Under the pieces are notes generated by a model, which was given only the letters and a program-made list of their open reading frames with translations, was not told the origin of the DNA and searched no databases. Shown here piece by piece: positions 11,332 to 22,560 of a stretch of DNA of 64,000 nucleotides. Every line of letters starts with the position of its first letter. The stretch's first letter is position 1. This DNA is from Perognathus longimembris pacificus. Taxonomy: Eukaryota; Chordata; Mammalia; Rodentia; Heteromyidae. Where the stretch lies: assembly GCF_023159225.1 (NCBI RefSeq), contig NC_063171.1:2337501-2401500 (forward strand), read 5' to 3'. The translations under genes were made by a program, and so were the position numbers.

Positions 11332-12743
11332 TTTTTTTTTATTATTGTTTTTCTTTCCCTTCCCTAGATCAGGTAGACATATATACAATACACAGTGTAC
11401 CAAAAACATATACAGTAGCCACATGGCCTACGCCAAAGGAAATTCACCTAGGACTTTAAATGTAACATCAACAATAGAGTTTGTGTATCCTTGTCTTATA
11501 TGGAATATACATACATAGCTTTTGAGCTATTGTGATTCACTGGGAGGTCTATTTTTGACCTTTATATGTTGAGTAGTTGTTTGGTTTTTAGTTACATAAT
11601 GTAGGGTCGCTGACCCAAACCTGTGGGAAATACCATTTGACAAGAAGTTTTTGGTTTCGCAGACCTGGTCTCTACTGTCTTCCCCTCCCCCCACCTTAAC
11701 AGTCATATATCAAGGAGATCATGCCCCTTTGTTTTCTGTGTTCTAGGCTTGTCTCGCTCAACATTATTTGTTCAAGTTCTGACCATTTCCCTGCGAATAC
11801 CAATATTTCACCATTTCTAATTGCTATGTAGTATTCCATTGTGTATAGGTACCATATTTTTTGGATCCATTCATCTGCGGAGGGGCATCTGTGTTGTTTC
11901 CATATTTTGGCTATTGTGAATTGTGCAGCGATAAACATGGAAGTGCAGATGTCTTTTTGATATCTTGAGGCCTGTTGTTCAGGATAGATGCCTAGGAGTG
12001 GTATGGCTGGGTCATAGGGTAGGTCTATGTTGAGCCTTTTGAGGAACCGTTCTCCAAAGTGGTTGTACTAATTTGCACTCCCACCAACAATGGAGAAGAG
12101 TTCCTCTTTCCCCGCACCCTCTCCAGCATTTGTTGTTGCCTGAGTTCAGACTATAGGCCATTCTAACTGGGGTGAGGTGGTATCTCAGGGTTGTTTTTAT
12201 TTGCATTTCCTTTACTGCCAGGGACGTTGAACATTTCTTCATATGTTTCTTTGCCATTTTTATCTCTTCTCTTGTGAAGTCTCTCTTTAGCTCCTTTGCC
12301 CATTTCATAATTGGTTTATTGGGCTTGGAAGGGCTTAGTTTTTTGAGTTCTCTGTAGATGATGGATATTAGGCCTTTGTCTGTTGCTGTGCTGGTAAAGA
12401 TCCTTTCCCATATGGTTGGCTGTCTTTCTATTTTGGTGGCTATGTCTTTAGCTGTGCAGAAACTTTTTAATTTGTAGTAGTCCCATTTGTCGAGTCTCTC
12501 CCCTATCTATTGTGTCCCTGGGACTCTATTCAGGAAGTTCCTTCCTGTACCTATAAGTTCTAGCGTCTTTCCTACTCTGTCCTTCAGTAGTTTCAAGGAT
12601 TCAGGTCTGATGTTGAGGTCCTTGATCCATTTTGAGTTGATCTTGGTGCATGGTGATAGGCTTGGGTCTACTTTGAGTTTTCTACATATGGCTGCCCAGT
12701 TTTCCCAGCACCAGTAGTTGAAGAGGCTATGTTTTTTCCATTG
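11332..12743 (-). mobile_element. 5'-truncated LINE-1
   Basis: Minus-strand LINE-1 covering the last third of ORF2 and the 3'UTR, ending in a poly-A tail (T-run about 11332-11340). It belongs to the same 3'UTR lineage as the full-length element at 28.8-35.6 kb. The flanks TAGCTCTTACGTTTCTT (11315-11331) and TAGCGCTTACATTTCTT (12744-12760) form a 17-bp TSD with two mismatches. Confidence 0.92.
11696..12743 (-). pseudogene. LINE-1 ORF2 C-terminal fragment
   Basis: The two minus-strand frames 12012-12308 and 11696-11938 together hold the ORF2 C-terminal region. Visible are [14 protein letters not shown], the cysteine-rich motif ([18 protein letters not shown], pattern C-x3-C-x7-H-x4-C) and IWYLYTMEYYIAIRNGE, then a stop at 11696. 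A small deletion near 12035-12045, relative to the 28.8 kb copy, shifts the frame after LWRTV. The reverse transcriptase and endonuclease are absent by truncation, so no functional product is expected. Confidence 0.9.
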
Positions 12744-12760
12744 TAGCGCTTACATTTCTT

Positions 12761-13063
12761 AACCAAGGAAATAGACTTACACTGTGACACATCTTCTGAA
12801 CATACCAACGAGGAAGGATGGAGTGCTGATATGCCCAGGAAGCAATTTGTAGAGATAGCACTGGTTTTTCTCTTCCAAGAAAACAGAAAATCTTTATGAT
12901 TTTCATATAGTGGAGGAAATTGTAGTGAGCTAGAATTTATGCATTTTATATCAATACAAGCCCAGGTTTTGAGTCATAGTAGTATGTTAGAATCACCAGA
13001 GGAGACTGAAAAATGTCCACTTACTTCCTGGCTCAACCTTCAGCATTTGATGTGAATGACGAA
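12761..13063. other. Unique sequence, nothing recognised
   Basis: No signature seen. Confidence 0.4.
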
Positions 13064-13140
13064 GAGTTAGGCATTGGACTCAAGTGGTAGACACCTTCCT
13101 AAATGTGAGGTCCTAAGTTCTATCTCCAGTATTACAAAAA
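13064..13140 (+). repeat. ID/Geo-like SINE monomer fragment
   Basis: 'actcaagtggtagacacc' and 'gaggtcctaagttctatctccagta', plus an A8 tail, resemble a single tRNA-like or Geo monomer. Confidence 0.55.
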
Positions 13141-15215
13141 AAATCATTCATGTGAATTACCTTTTAGAAATATTTTGGAGATGATTTTAAGATATTCAAG
13201 GTTGCGAACCACTGCATAGAAGGGGTTTGATAATTTTATTAGACTATTCATGTCCAGTCATTGGTTGAGATGGATTCTCATGAACATTTCTGCTCTGGCT
13301 TGGTTATTAAACTATGTTTATTTTCCTTAAAGCTAAAGAAGAAGACAAAATTATTCTATAAGTAAGAATAATGTCAAGATCTGAAAGATTTGCTTTGCTT
13401 TCCTTTGGTTTTTTGGGGTTGTTTTTGAGGAGATGAATTTTGAGAAAGTTAAAGGATGATTTGTAGAAGGTAATAGAAGATAATGATTGTCAGCACTGAT
13501 TTGAGATGAACATAGCTTGATCTTTGTTTTCCACCTGGCTTTGTGGCCTAGGGACATATTCGCATCATAAAGTGGGCATGATGATGCCGGAGATTTTCTG
13601 AAAGATGATGTAGAAATGTTGCTTGGACTTGCATGCACAAACTACTTGCTGTATTGCCATTGTTCAGTAATCAACAAATTTCTGTTTTTAGAGGCAACTG
13701 AGCCATTGGTTCCTCTAGGAAATACATCTGTATTCCTGACAGACCCAAGAAAACAAAACAAAAATAAACCAATCCTAGCAAAAGCAAAGATGCTTATCAA
13801 CAGAGCTGAAGAGAAACATTTGTGACAGGAACAGGAAATTATGGCAGAAAGGGAGCTATTATTTTCCTGATACATACATCTGTTCAAAAGCACATTTAGT
13901 CATCAGCCTGCATTCCTAAGTATATTTATATTCCTAAAATGTACCATTTTGGTCTAGACTGAATTGATGTAGAGAAAAGAAATTAAGACATTTGACTGTA
14001 AATGAAAAATAGAGAAAGATTTTATCCCAAATTTGAAATGCCAAGATGAGGCCTCCTTGAAATAAATCCAAGAGAAACAGAAATCTAATAGTACACTGAA
14101 AGACTATCCCTGATCTGATTTTCACTACTCCACAAGTAGTTCAAAAAACCCCAACAAATAACTTTTTCCCAAGAAAAATATTTAACATTACTTCCCACCT
14201 TCCATAAACTAAATGTAATGAGGCTAGGCCAAAATTTTATTAGAACTCTGAGCCACATGGAGATGAATGCCTAGAACTTAATCCCTGAAAATTACACAAA
14301 TAATTTGGGTTATGTCAATAAAACATCTCCTAGGCCATCAGCTCTTAAAAGTTAACAACCAGATTGGGAGGTGTGCTCCCCATCTCTCCAGTCTCTGAAA
14401 ATATTTCTTTACATAATAATCTCTCTGTAAAATGGATCTCTTTGCTTCAGCATCCCCCTGCTCTATGCTTCATGTGGGAGTACTTGCAAATAGAGCGCCT
14501 GGAGGGATCAACACAGTTTTCTAAAGCAAACATAACACAAGTGCTATTCATGGTTACACACTCCACAGCTGTAATATGGAATGTGTAGGAGCAGCCCCTA
14601 ATGGCATTCAAATCATGTACTAACAGTTCTCAAGTGTCAGGTGTGTTTTCATTTTCTAGCAAGGGAAAGAGAAATTCATGTGCTGATTTCCTATACTGAG
14701 CAGCTTTGTAAATCCTGCAGAGTGAAGGCTCACTGTGTTTCTGGGTCTATATTATGTCAGATGAATTCCACATGTGAATCTGATTTAGAGCCCCTACTCC
14801 CCCAGTCATCCTCACTGCCCCTTTCCCTTCTCTTTTCTAACCAGCTCCTAAATACATCCATTGTTTGTGTGTAGTGAAACCTACTCCACCTTTAGAGCCA
14901 AGCACAAATAACCATTCCCAAGGACTTCCTGTTATCTAGAAACAATTACTCCTTGTTGTTTCCTAAGCAATCTTTATGGATCTCTCTTTTGGAATTTTCT
15001 GGGAACTGAATGGAAGCTCTCTCAAATGAATGATGCCCCCATTGAGCCACCCCAGACCTTTGCCTTTTCACTTGGCAGCATTTGCCCAGTATAATTAACA
15101 GTCAGTTGGTCATTATTCAGTTTGGATTAGAACTCATCAGTTTATTTCAACTTCTGAAATGTCCTTGGTTTCACAAAATTTAGTGGTAACTGGTGCCTGT
15201 AATGGAACTTAAAAA
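13141..15215. other. Unique sequence, nothing recognised
   Basis: About 2 kb of unassigned sequence. Short frames on both strands at 13351-13893 and 14364-14874 show no recognisable domains. Confidence 0.4.
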
Positions 15216-15226
15216 CACTGGAAAGT

Positions 15227-15425
15227 TGGCCTGGGAATGTCTCCTGTGGTAGAGTGCTTGCCTAGCATGAATGAAGCCCTGGGTCAGATTCCTCAACACC
15301 ACATATATAGAAAAAGCTGCAAGTGACGCTGAGGCTCAAGTGGTAAAGTGCTACCCTTGAGCAAAAAGAAGCCAGGGAGAGGGCTCAGGCCCTGAGCTCA
15401 AGCCCTAGGACTAGCAAAAAAAAAA
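15227..15425 (+). mobile_element. IDL-Geo dimeric SINE
   Basis: ID-like left monomer, Geo right monomer ('gctgaggctcaagtggtaaag', 'gagcaaaaagaagccaggg') and an A-tail. Flanks CACTGGAAAGT (15216-15226) and TATTGGAAAGT (15426-15436) are consistent with a decayed TSD. Confidence 0.88.
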
Positions 15426-15436
15426 TATTGGAAAGT

Positions 15437-16062
15437 CATCATCTCCACCTCTTTTGCAGTACTGGTGAGACTTGGGATTCCCTTATCAGGGGAACACGAT
15501 AGGGGCTGAGGTGGAAAGTTCATACAGAGAAAAGTAGAGGGAGCATTCTCTCCGGTGGTGATGGTCACCATATAACAAGAAATTCTTCAGTGGCCTTAAA
15601 GAAGAGGTGGCAAGGGAAGTGCTGAATGCTGTCTCTGGAAATTGGCTAACCCGCCTGACCACCACTGTGGTGTTCAGGGCTTTGCTTCCATACATCTCAC
15701 CTCCATCTACTGATGTTTCCATGCAATTCACCACAACCTTTAAGAACACTCTTTTTCTATCTTAAAACGTTGGCATCTCTCACTGTAGTTGAGAGGCCTG
15801 AATGATACAAAGGGCTCAGAAAGCATAACTTGGAATTTCAATGTTAAAACCAGGTGAGCATTATTTAAATCACCTTTGATTTTTTTATTTACCAAGTAGT
15901 CACACTGTCTGGCATACTCAAGTTGTTCAGAGTTCACTGAATGAATGATTTATTGGATTTTGTCTCCCTTCTAATAAGATTGACAAGATACAGAATACTG
16001 GCCCAATACTCTAGCTCCTAAGTAGCTCTTTCATTACTTCAGATGTATATCATAGAAACAAA
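15437..16062. other. Unique sequence
   Basis: A minus-strand frame at 15486-15749 (87 codons) has no recognisable motif. Nothing else seen. Confidence 0.35.
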
Positions 16063-16512
16063 TATGTTTATTTCAAATGAGCTTGTTTTTGTTGTTGTTT
16101 CTTAAAATTATGTACCATTGACTCCTGAGAGTTCTGGGTCTTGCAGAATGAGGACATAAAACCAAGGTCATTAAAATCCATTTGATGTTCATTGCCAGGG
16201 CTGTGATGGTACAGGAAGGGAATGGGGAAGGTGCAGGGAGGATCATAAACAGAATCCTCACTGAGCACAGTCATTGACAATGATGCTTTCTGTCATGGTT
16301 ACAGAAGGAAACCTATAAACATCCTCAGAGGATCTACACCAGGGAAATGCTTCACAAATCACCTCCTTCATGGGAATATTGGGAGGATCCTTGGCAAAGC
16401 TGCTGAGACCTCCTATGATTGGAACTTCACATCCATTTTGTGCCCAACAATATTTTCTGTTATCTTTCTCTACAATAAATTCAATCAGGTAGATGCAAAA
16501 AATATTCTGCAA
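16063..16512 (-). other. Coding-like minus-strand segment with downstream AATAAA, unidentified
   Basis: An 84-codon frame (16258-16512) contains several Cys and Pro residues (RKYCWAQNGCEVPIIGG, MKEVICEAFPWCRSSED). About 190 nt beyond its stop, the minus strand carries AATAAA near 16065. A coding end, a short untranslated stretch and a polyadenylation signal would fit a decayed terminal exon or a retrocopy. Spacing of the cysteines vaguely recalls secreted cystatin-type domains, but this is too weak to name. No tail or TSD was found. Confidence 0.25.
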
Positions 16513-16899
16513 TGTATGTTTATTTCCTTTGAGGAAACCACAGACAGATCTATGTCTGTCAGTTGCATCCAGTGTGAAATGTTTTGAGACATTTATTGCA
16601 CATTATCTGATGACAGACAGTACTGATTTTTAAGTTGAGTGTAAAAGAGCTGCAAATGATACAAAGACCATAGAAACCTATGCTATAAAATGACAATAAA
16701 GTATCACTGATGATTTAGAAGTTCAGAAGTCTTTATTTAAAATATTTAACACTAAATCTTCCTCATAGATAGAATCTTCAGATAAAGTAGATTATCTAGA
16801 TGACAATTTATCTAATTGCCACCTGACAGTGTCTAGTGCCAGGTTGGGGACACATCCATGCAAGTGCCTACTGTGTTATATCTCAGTTTGTACAGCAGT

Positions 16900-17060
16900 C
16901 TTGCACATAGGAATTCTTAACATTTACAATGGAAGAAATAGAGTTTTGTAGATGCAGAGGAACTTGACCACATTATATTGTTAGAAGGATATTGAGACAG
17001 GATTTTAAAATGAATCTCTCTTAATCCATTCTTCTCTAGCACACTACCTCCTGGATTAGT
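16900..17060 (-). repeat. MIR-like SINE
   Basis: 'tttacaatggaagaaatagag', then 'gcagaggaacttgaccacattata', then a 'gattttaaaatgaat' segment, parallel antisense MIR ('acagatgaggaaactgag... taacttgcccaaggtcac... gattcgaaccc'). Diverged. Confidence 0.45.
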
Positions 17061-17316
17061 AGAGACAAAAATTACCTTCCTTTCACTAAAACTCTTCCTT
17101 TAATAGACACAGAAATTAAATAAAGGGTCCAGGCCTATCTTTCTCTCAGAAAAATGGCACATGTGTGAAATAGAAGACAATGAGTGGAAAGTGATTTTTA
17201 TGTTATTGTTTTAGTGTTCAGATCAATTATATATCTTCACATATGGTATTTAGTTGTTTTTCTACACCTAGCATATTTCCAAACAATATTGTTTTCTTTT
17301 TCTTAGCAGTCAAACT

Positions 17317-18802
17317 TTGTTTTTGTTTTTGTTTACTTTATTGTCTAGGTGAAGTACAGGCGATTACAGTTTCATATGTAAGGCAATGAGTACATTTCTT
17401 ATCCAACTTGTTACCTAATCCCTCATTTTTCCCCTGCCTCCCCCCTCTCCTTTTCCCTCTCCCCCTCATGAATTGTACAACTGTTTACACCAAATGGTTT
17501 TGTAAATATTGCTTTTGGAATCATCGTCTTTTTATCCTTTGTCTCTTGATTTTGGTATTCTCTTGCCCTTCCCTACTTCAAATACTCATACATAGAGTAT
17601 CCAGGGTTCTAAGATCAGATACACTGATAACAGAGGTAAAACTGTGGGAAGTGAATAAGAGAGAAAAAAAAGGTACTGTTTCACATGGTACATGTTTCAA
17701 CATGGTTGAAAATAATTACAATAATGATATACCACCTGTTTCCATAACATGGAGTTCATTTCACTTAGCATCATCTTATGTTTTCATAAGGGCATAGCTA
17801 TTGGGCTATTGTGGTCTTCTGCTATGACTAACCTAAACATGTACTAATTATTCCCTATGAGGGAAACCATAGAGTCCATGTTTCTTTGGGTCTGGCTCAC
17901 TTTACTTAGTATGATTTTTTTTTCCCAAGTCCTTCCATTTCCTTATGAATAGGGCAATGTTGTTCTTTCTGAAAAAGGAAATTAAGGCAGAACTTAGGAA
18001 ATGGACAAACCTCCCATGTTCCTGTATTGGGAATTAATATTGTGAAAATGGCAATATTGCCAAAGGCTATCTACAAAACTTCCTTAATAAAGGCTCAGAA
18101 ATGCAACAAATCAAAGAAAGGTAGGACAAATGGAACTGCATCAAACTGCAGAACTTCTGTACCACAAAGACTATAGCTTGCAGCATAAGCAGAAAGCCCA
18201 CCAACTGGGAGAAGATCTTTACCAGCCATACAACGAACAAAGGCCTTATATCTAAACTATATGTAGAATTCAAAAAATTATATTCCTTCAAAAAAATCCT
18301 CAAAGAACCAATTGCCCCCTCAACAAATGGGCTAAAGATTTAAAAAGAGACTTCTCTGAAGAGGAAATGAGAATGGCCAAGAGAAACATGAAAAAGTGCT
18401 CTACGTAACTGGCCATAAAAGAAATGCAAATCAAAACAACACTGAGATTCCACCTCACCCCAGTAAGAATGTCCATTATCAGGAAAACCAGTAATAATAA
18501 ATTTTGGAGGGATGTGGCCAAAAGGGAACCCTATTTATTGTTGATGGGAATGTAAACTGGTTCAGCCACTCTGGCAAGCAGTATGGAGATTCCTCAGAAG
18601 GCTAAACACAAAGCTTCCCTATGACCCGGCAGCCCCACTCTTGGGCATCTACCCAAAAGATTACCAGCAAGACCACACTAAAGCCACCAGCACAAGTATG
18701 TTCATCACAGCACAATTTGTCATTACTAAAATATGGAACCAACCTAGATGTCCCTCAGTAGACAAGATCAGGAAAATGTGGTACATATACACAGTGGAAT
18801 TC
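17317..18802. mobile_element. LINE-1 with 5' inversion (twin-priming type)
   Basis: The left part (17317-about 17972) is the LINE-1 3'UTR and the last codons of ORF2 on the minus strand, with a T-rich tail complement at its left end. The right part (about 17973-18802) is ORF2 on the plus strand. It runs from the segment matching 39.4 kb (cctcccatgttcctg) to 'gtacatatacacagtggaattc'. The plus-strand part ends about 10 nt short of where the minus-strand part begins in LINE-1 order, as expected when one insertion has its 5' end inverted. The inverted part also lacks about 500 nt near 18060 relative to the 37-41 kb copy. No clean TSD was found. Confidence 0.85.
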
Positions 18803-19939
18803 AACAATACATTCTTGATAAAATAATTAAAAATATACCATACGTAACAACAATTCTATCATTTTATAGTTATTAGACTAAATAATAGTAAACTAGTAGC
18901 TATTGGAATTACATACATTGTAAAATTAATCATTAAATAAATGTAGTAGAAAAGTTCCTGGCATTAGAAGTCAACTGAAAATTTAAAGCAAATAAAATCA
19001 GGTTACACATCTTATTCAATTCATTCAGGTGCTGTTAACAGAAATTAAAATTTATAGATTCAGAAATAACAACTTGTCCTAATTGATGGACTAGGAATAA
19101 TTTACTGTATGCTGCCTAATTTGCCTATACCTAAAAGAAGTTTTGGAAAACTAGAGTGTTCAGAGAATATAACATGAGGTAAATTCAAAATGGAAAAACT
19201 AGACAAAGAGATGTCAGCTTTCTAGGGGGAAAGTCAACTAAGGAATGTTTGACGGATGGCATCAAATACAGAAACCACTTTTCAAACATGGGTTTGATAA
19301 TGCTTCAAACACCTATCAAAGCAAAGCAGGCCTGAATGGCAGCACATAACAGCCAGAAAACAGGTATCTGCATTCACCACTGGCCCTCCTGCTCACTAAT
19401 ACCCCCACCTCCAGGTACCATCCATCATTCCCTGGCCACTGTATTCTTGATAAATCTCCTCCTATTTCAAATAGCCTAATACATCTTCACCCTTGATTCT
19501 AGGAAGGCAGCCTATGGTTGTCTACTCTTTGTGGATTAGTCCTGGCTGTTTCCTCTGCATTGGTGTTACTGTAATTGCTGCTAATCTTGCACTCTACTCT
19601 TTAACTGGTCATAACTGGTCCCACCACCCAGTTCCATGATGGTCACATGAGGAAGTCCTCATACCATATTTCAGACAGCACCTTCTGCAACACACACTTT
19701 TTAATTCTCCTTCTTTGAAATTGAAATATCAACTCATAGATGCAATCAGAAGATTACTTATTTATTATTTTCCTAAAAGATTTTACACTTCAAAAAAAAC
19801 CAAAGCAAGTTGCAGGACAGAAAAAGAATATATCATCAAGTAAAACTCCTAACTACAGGAGAATGATTTCCCAATGGACACTCTGGCCTATTGTTAGTTA
19901 GACCATGCTAATCTGTAGTTGAAAATCATTGTTTTAGCT
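18803..19939. other. Unique AT-rich sequence, nothing recognised
   Basis: No gene, RNA or clear repeat. Confidence 0.4.
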
Positions 19940-20386
19940 GGGTGCCATGGCTCTCCACTGTAATATATATTTTTTTTTGGCCAGTCCTGGGGCTTGAACT
20001 CAGGACCTGGGCATTGTCCCTGGTTTCTTTTTGCTCAAGGCTGGCACTCTACCACTTGAGCCACAGTGCCACTTCTGGCTTTTTCATATATGTGATATTG
20101 AGGAAGTGACCCCAGGGCTTTATGTATGTGAAGCAAACACTCTACCACTAGGCCATATTCCCAGCTGTTCCACTGTAATCTTAACTACTCAAGAGTTTGA
20201 GATCTGAGGACCTCTATTTGAAGCCAGGTTGGGCAAAAATGTCAGTGAAACTCTTATCAGAAATTCACCAGAAAAAAAAGGGAGTGGGATGGAAGTGAAG
20301 CTGTGGCTCAAATGATAGTTAGCCTTGAGCAAAAATGTTTAGTAACAACACCCAAGTCCTGAGTTCAAGCTTGAATAATGGAAATA
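19940..20386 (+). mobile_element. 7SL-like/Geo dimeric SINE, split by an IDL-Geo insertion
   Basis: The left piece 'gggtgccatggctctccactgtaat' continues after the insertion as 'cttaactactcaagagtttgagatctgagg', then the right monomer 'gaagctgtggctcaaatgatag' and 'tcctgagttcaagc'. It is the older of the two elements because it hosts the other. Confidence 0.85.
19965..20168 (-). mobile_element. IDL-Geo dimeric SINE nested in an older SINE
   Basis: Antisense IDL-Geo beginning with a T-run and 'ggccagtcctggggcttgaactcag', ending 'ccatattcccagctg'. The host sequence TCCACTGTAAT is duplicated exactly at 19954-19964 and 20169-20179, which fixes the insertion order. Confidence 0.93.
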
Positions 20387-20584
20387 CAGACAGACAGATC
20401 AGTCTATCTAGACATTCTCTTAGGTTTTCTATGGAAATATTTTTTTAAAGCCAGTTCTTGCCTAGTCCCCAAAATGGAGCATAAAGGTTTACATTCCAAT
20501 TTAAGAAAACCTTTTAGTACATATGATTTCACCAGTTTGAGATACAAAGTGTTCTTTCCATTTTTCTTCTTCTTTCTTTCTTTT

Positions 20585-21624
20585 TTTAAAAAAATATTTT
20601 ATTAGTCAAAGTAATGCACCGAGGGATTAGAGTTATGTATGTAAGGCAGTGAGTACATTTCTTATCAAACTTGTCTTTTCCCCTCTTTCCCACTTTCCCC
20701 CCTCACTGGTTCCCTCCCCGCCCTCCCCTAACTTGTACAGTTGGTTTGCAACATATTGTCTTATAAGTTTTGCTGTTGCACTGGTTTTCCTTTTACACTC
20801 TGATTCTCCATTTTGGTGTTCCCCTCCCCTAGTTTCAATTAAAATATATACATTACCCAGTGTACCAAAGTCAGTTACAGTGACATCAGGGGTAAAAGCA
20901 TGGGAAAGAAAGGCAAAATAAAAAGGCTTAATTTCATCTGATACATTGGAAATAACAACAACAAAGGTAAACCACTTATTTCCAAATTTTGTGGTTCATT
21001 TCACTTAGGCGCACCTTATATGATCATATATACATTGCTATTGGGCTATTGTGCTCCTCTGCTAGGACTATCCTAGACAAGTACTAACTGTTTCCAATGA
21101 GTGATACTATATAGTTTATGTTTCTTTGGGTCTGGCTCAGTTCACTTAGTATGATTTTTTTTTCCAAGTCTTTCCATTTCCTCACAAATTGCGCCAAGTC
21201 ATTCCTTGTAAGTGCTCAGCATCACTGGTCATAAAAGAAATGCAAATCAAAACAACATTGAGATTCCACTTCACCCCAGTAAGAACGTCCATTGTCAAGA
21301 AAAGTAGTAACAACAGATTTTGGAGAGGATGTGGTCAAAAGGGAACCCTACTACATTGTTGGTGGGAATGTAAACCTGTTCAACCACTCTGGAAAGCAGT
21401 GTGGAGGTCCATCAAAAGGCTAAATATAGAGCTCCCCTATGACCCAGCAGCCTCACTTTTGGGCATTTACCCAAAGGATCACAAGGAAGACCACACTAAA
21501 GCCACCAGTACAACTATATTTGTCGCAGCACCATTTCCTATCGCTAAAATATGAAACCAACCCAGATGCCCCTCAGTAAATGAATGGGTCAAGAATATGT
21601 GGTACATATAAACAATGGAATTCT
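20585..21624. mobile_element. LINE-1 with 5' inversion (twin-priming type)
   Basis: 20585-about 21207 is minus-strand 3'UTR and the end of ORF2. About 21208-21624 is plus-strand ORF2. The plus part encodes [17 protein letters not shown], the cysteine-rich motif [34 protein letters not shown] and further C-terminal sequence, stopping at 'acaatggaattc'. The two parts are nearly adjacent in LINE-1 order but in opposite orientation. The flanks are T/TTTC-rich, so a TSD cannot be delimited. Note that the first Cys of the motif is Phe-Trp-Arg here. Confidence 0.85.
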
Positions 21625-21689
21625 TTCTTTCTTTCATTCTCTTTCTTTCTTTTTTTCTATTTCTTCCTTCCTCTGTTCTTCCTTCTTTC
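21625..21689. repeat. (TTTC)n-rich tract
   Basis: Imperfect TTTC/TTCC units between the LINE-1 and the next SINE, possibly including its antisense tail. Confidence 0.75.
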
Positions 21690-21915
21690 TTTTTTTGTGA
21701 CAGTCCTAGGGCTTCAATTCAGGGCCTAGGCACTGTCCTTGAGCTTCTTTTGCTCAATGCTAATGCTTTACCAACTCAGCCTGAGCTCTACTTCCAACTT
21801 TGTATGCATGTGGGTGGTGGGGGGAGGGAGGTAGTTTATTGGAATTAAAAGTCTTGTGAACTTTTCTGCCCTGGTTAGCTTTGAGTCGTGACTCTCAGAT
21901 CTCAGTTTCCTGTCC
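21690..21915 (-). mobile_element. 7SL-like/Geo dimeric SINE
   Basis: 'gtgacagtcctagggcttcaattcaggg', then 'gctcaatgctaatgctttacc', then 'aaaagtcttgtgaacttttctgccctggtt' and 'tctcagatctcag', in antisense order. A G-rich insertion (about 21811-21830) interrupts it. Confidence 0.75.
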
Positions 21916-21924
21916 TTTTCTTTT

Positions 21925-22110
21925 AAAAATTGAGATCCAATATACTTTTGGCAAGATTTGTATAGTGCAGGAAACTTGAGTGTATCATTCAACGAAGTTT
22001 TACACATGTATCACACCAATCAAGATATGAACCATCTCTTCTCACCAGCACACTTTCCCATAGCTTTCTCTAATCAGATCCCAGAGCTGTCACTTCTATT
22101 ACCTTAGTTT
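21925..22110 (-). repeat. Ancient LINE-1 3'-end fragment
   Basis: 'ttttacacatgtatcacaccaatcaagatatgaaccat' with 'caccagcacactttcccat' resembles the antisense of an old mammalian LINE-1 3' region ('gtaaccatcaccacaatcaagatatagaacatt'). Family not resolved. Confidence 0.5.
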
Positions 22111-22427
22111 CATCTGTTCTTAAAAAGCATATAATTTTAATTACGATGTATGTATAAAGTGTCATTTCATTTTTTTGAGAAAGAAACGAGTTCCTATAAA
22201 CTAAGCTTAAAATGTTATTTTTCTCTTTCATGAGCAGTTTTCGCTTTCATTTTATAGTTCAGAGTTCTCAGAGTGTTTAACATTCGATTAAGACCTACTT
22301 AGAACTAAAATTGCAGCCAACAACTTATAAAGCAGGGGCAAGCTTGTATCAGGATCTTATTGTATCAGGTCAAAATATCACTTTCTGTGTGGGAGATGAG
22401 CCATTCCTAGTTCTAAGAAACTTGAGA

Positions 22428-22560
22428 TAAAATCAGAGCATTGGCTTTGTGGCCTCTTATGTTCAAATTCCATCTCTTCCTCTTGGTAACTGTGTGGCCT
22501 TGGGCAGTGTCTTAACCTTTCTGTTTGCTGCTCCTCTCCTGTTCTCTACCACTTACCTCC
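22428..22560 (+). repeat. MIR SINE
   Basis: 'ttcaaattccatctcttcctcttggtaactgtgtggccttgggcagtgtcttaacctttctg' follows the MIR core closely (box B-like start, 'agctgtgtgaccttgggcaagtt', 'taacctctctg'). Confidence 0.85.

Noticed and set aside
17282..18815. AACAATA words flanking the inverted LINE-1 as a TSD
   Set aside because: The left copy is about 35 nt from the tail and the match is only seven bases.
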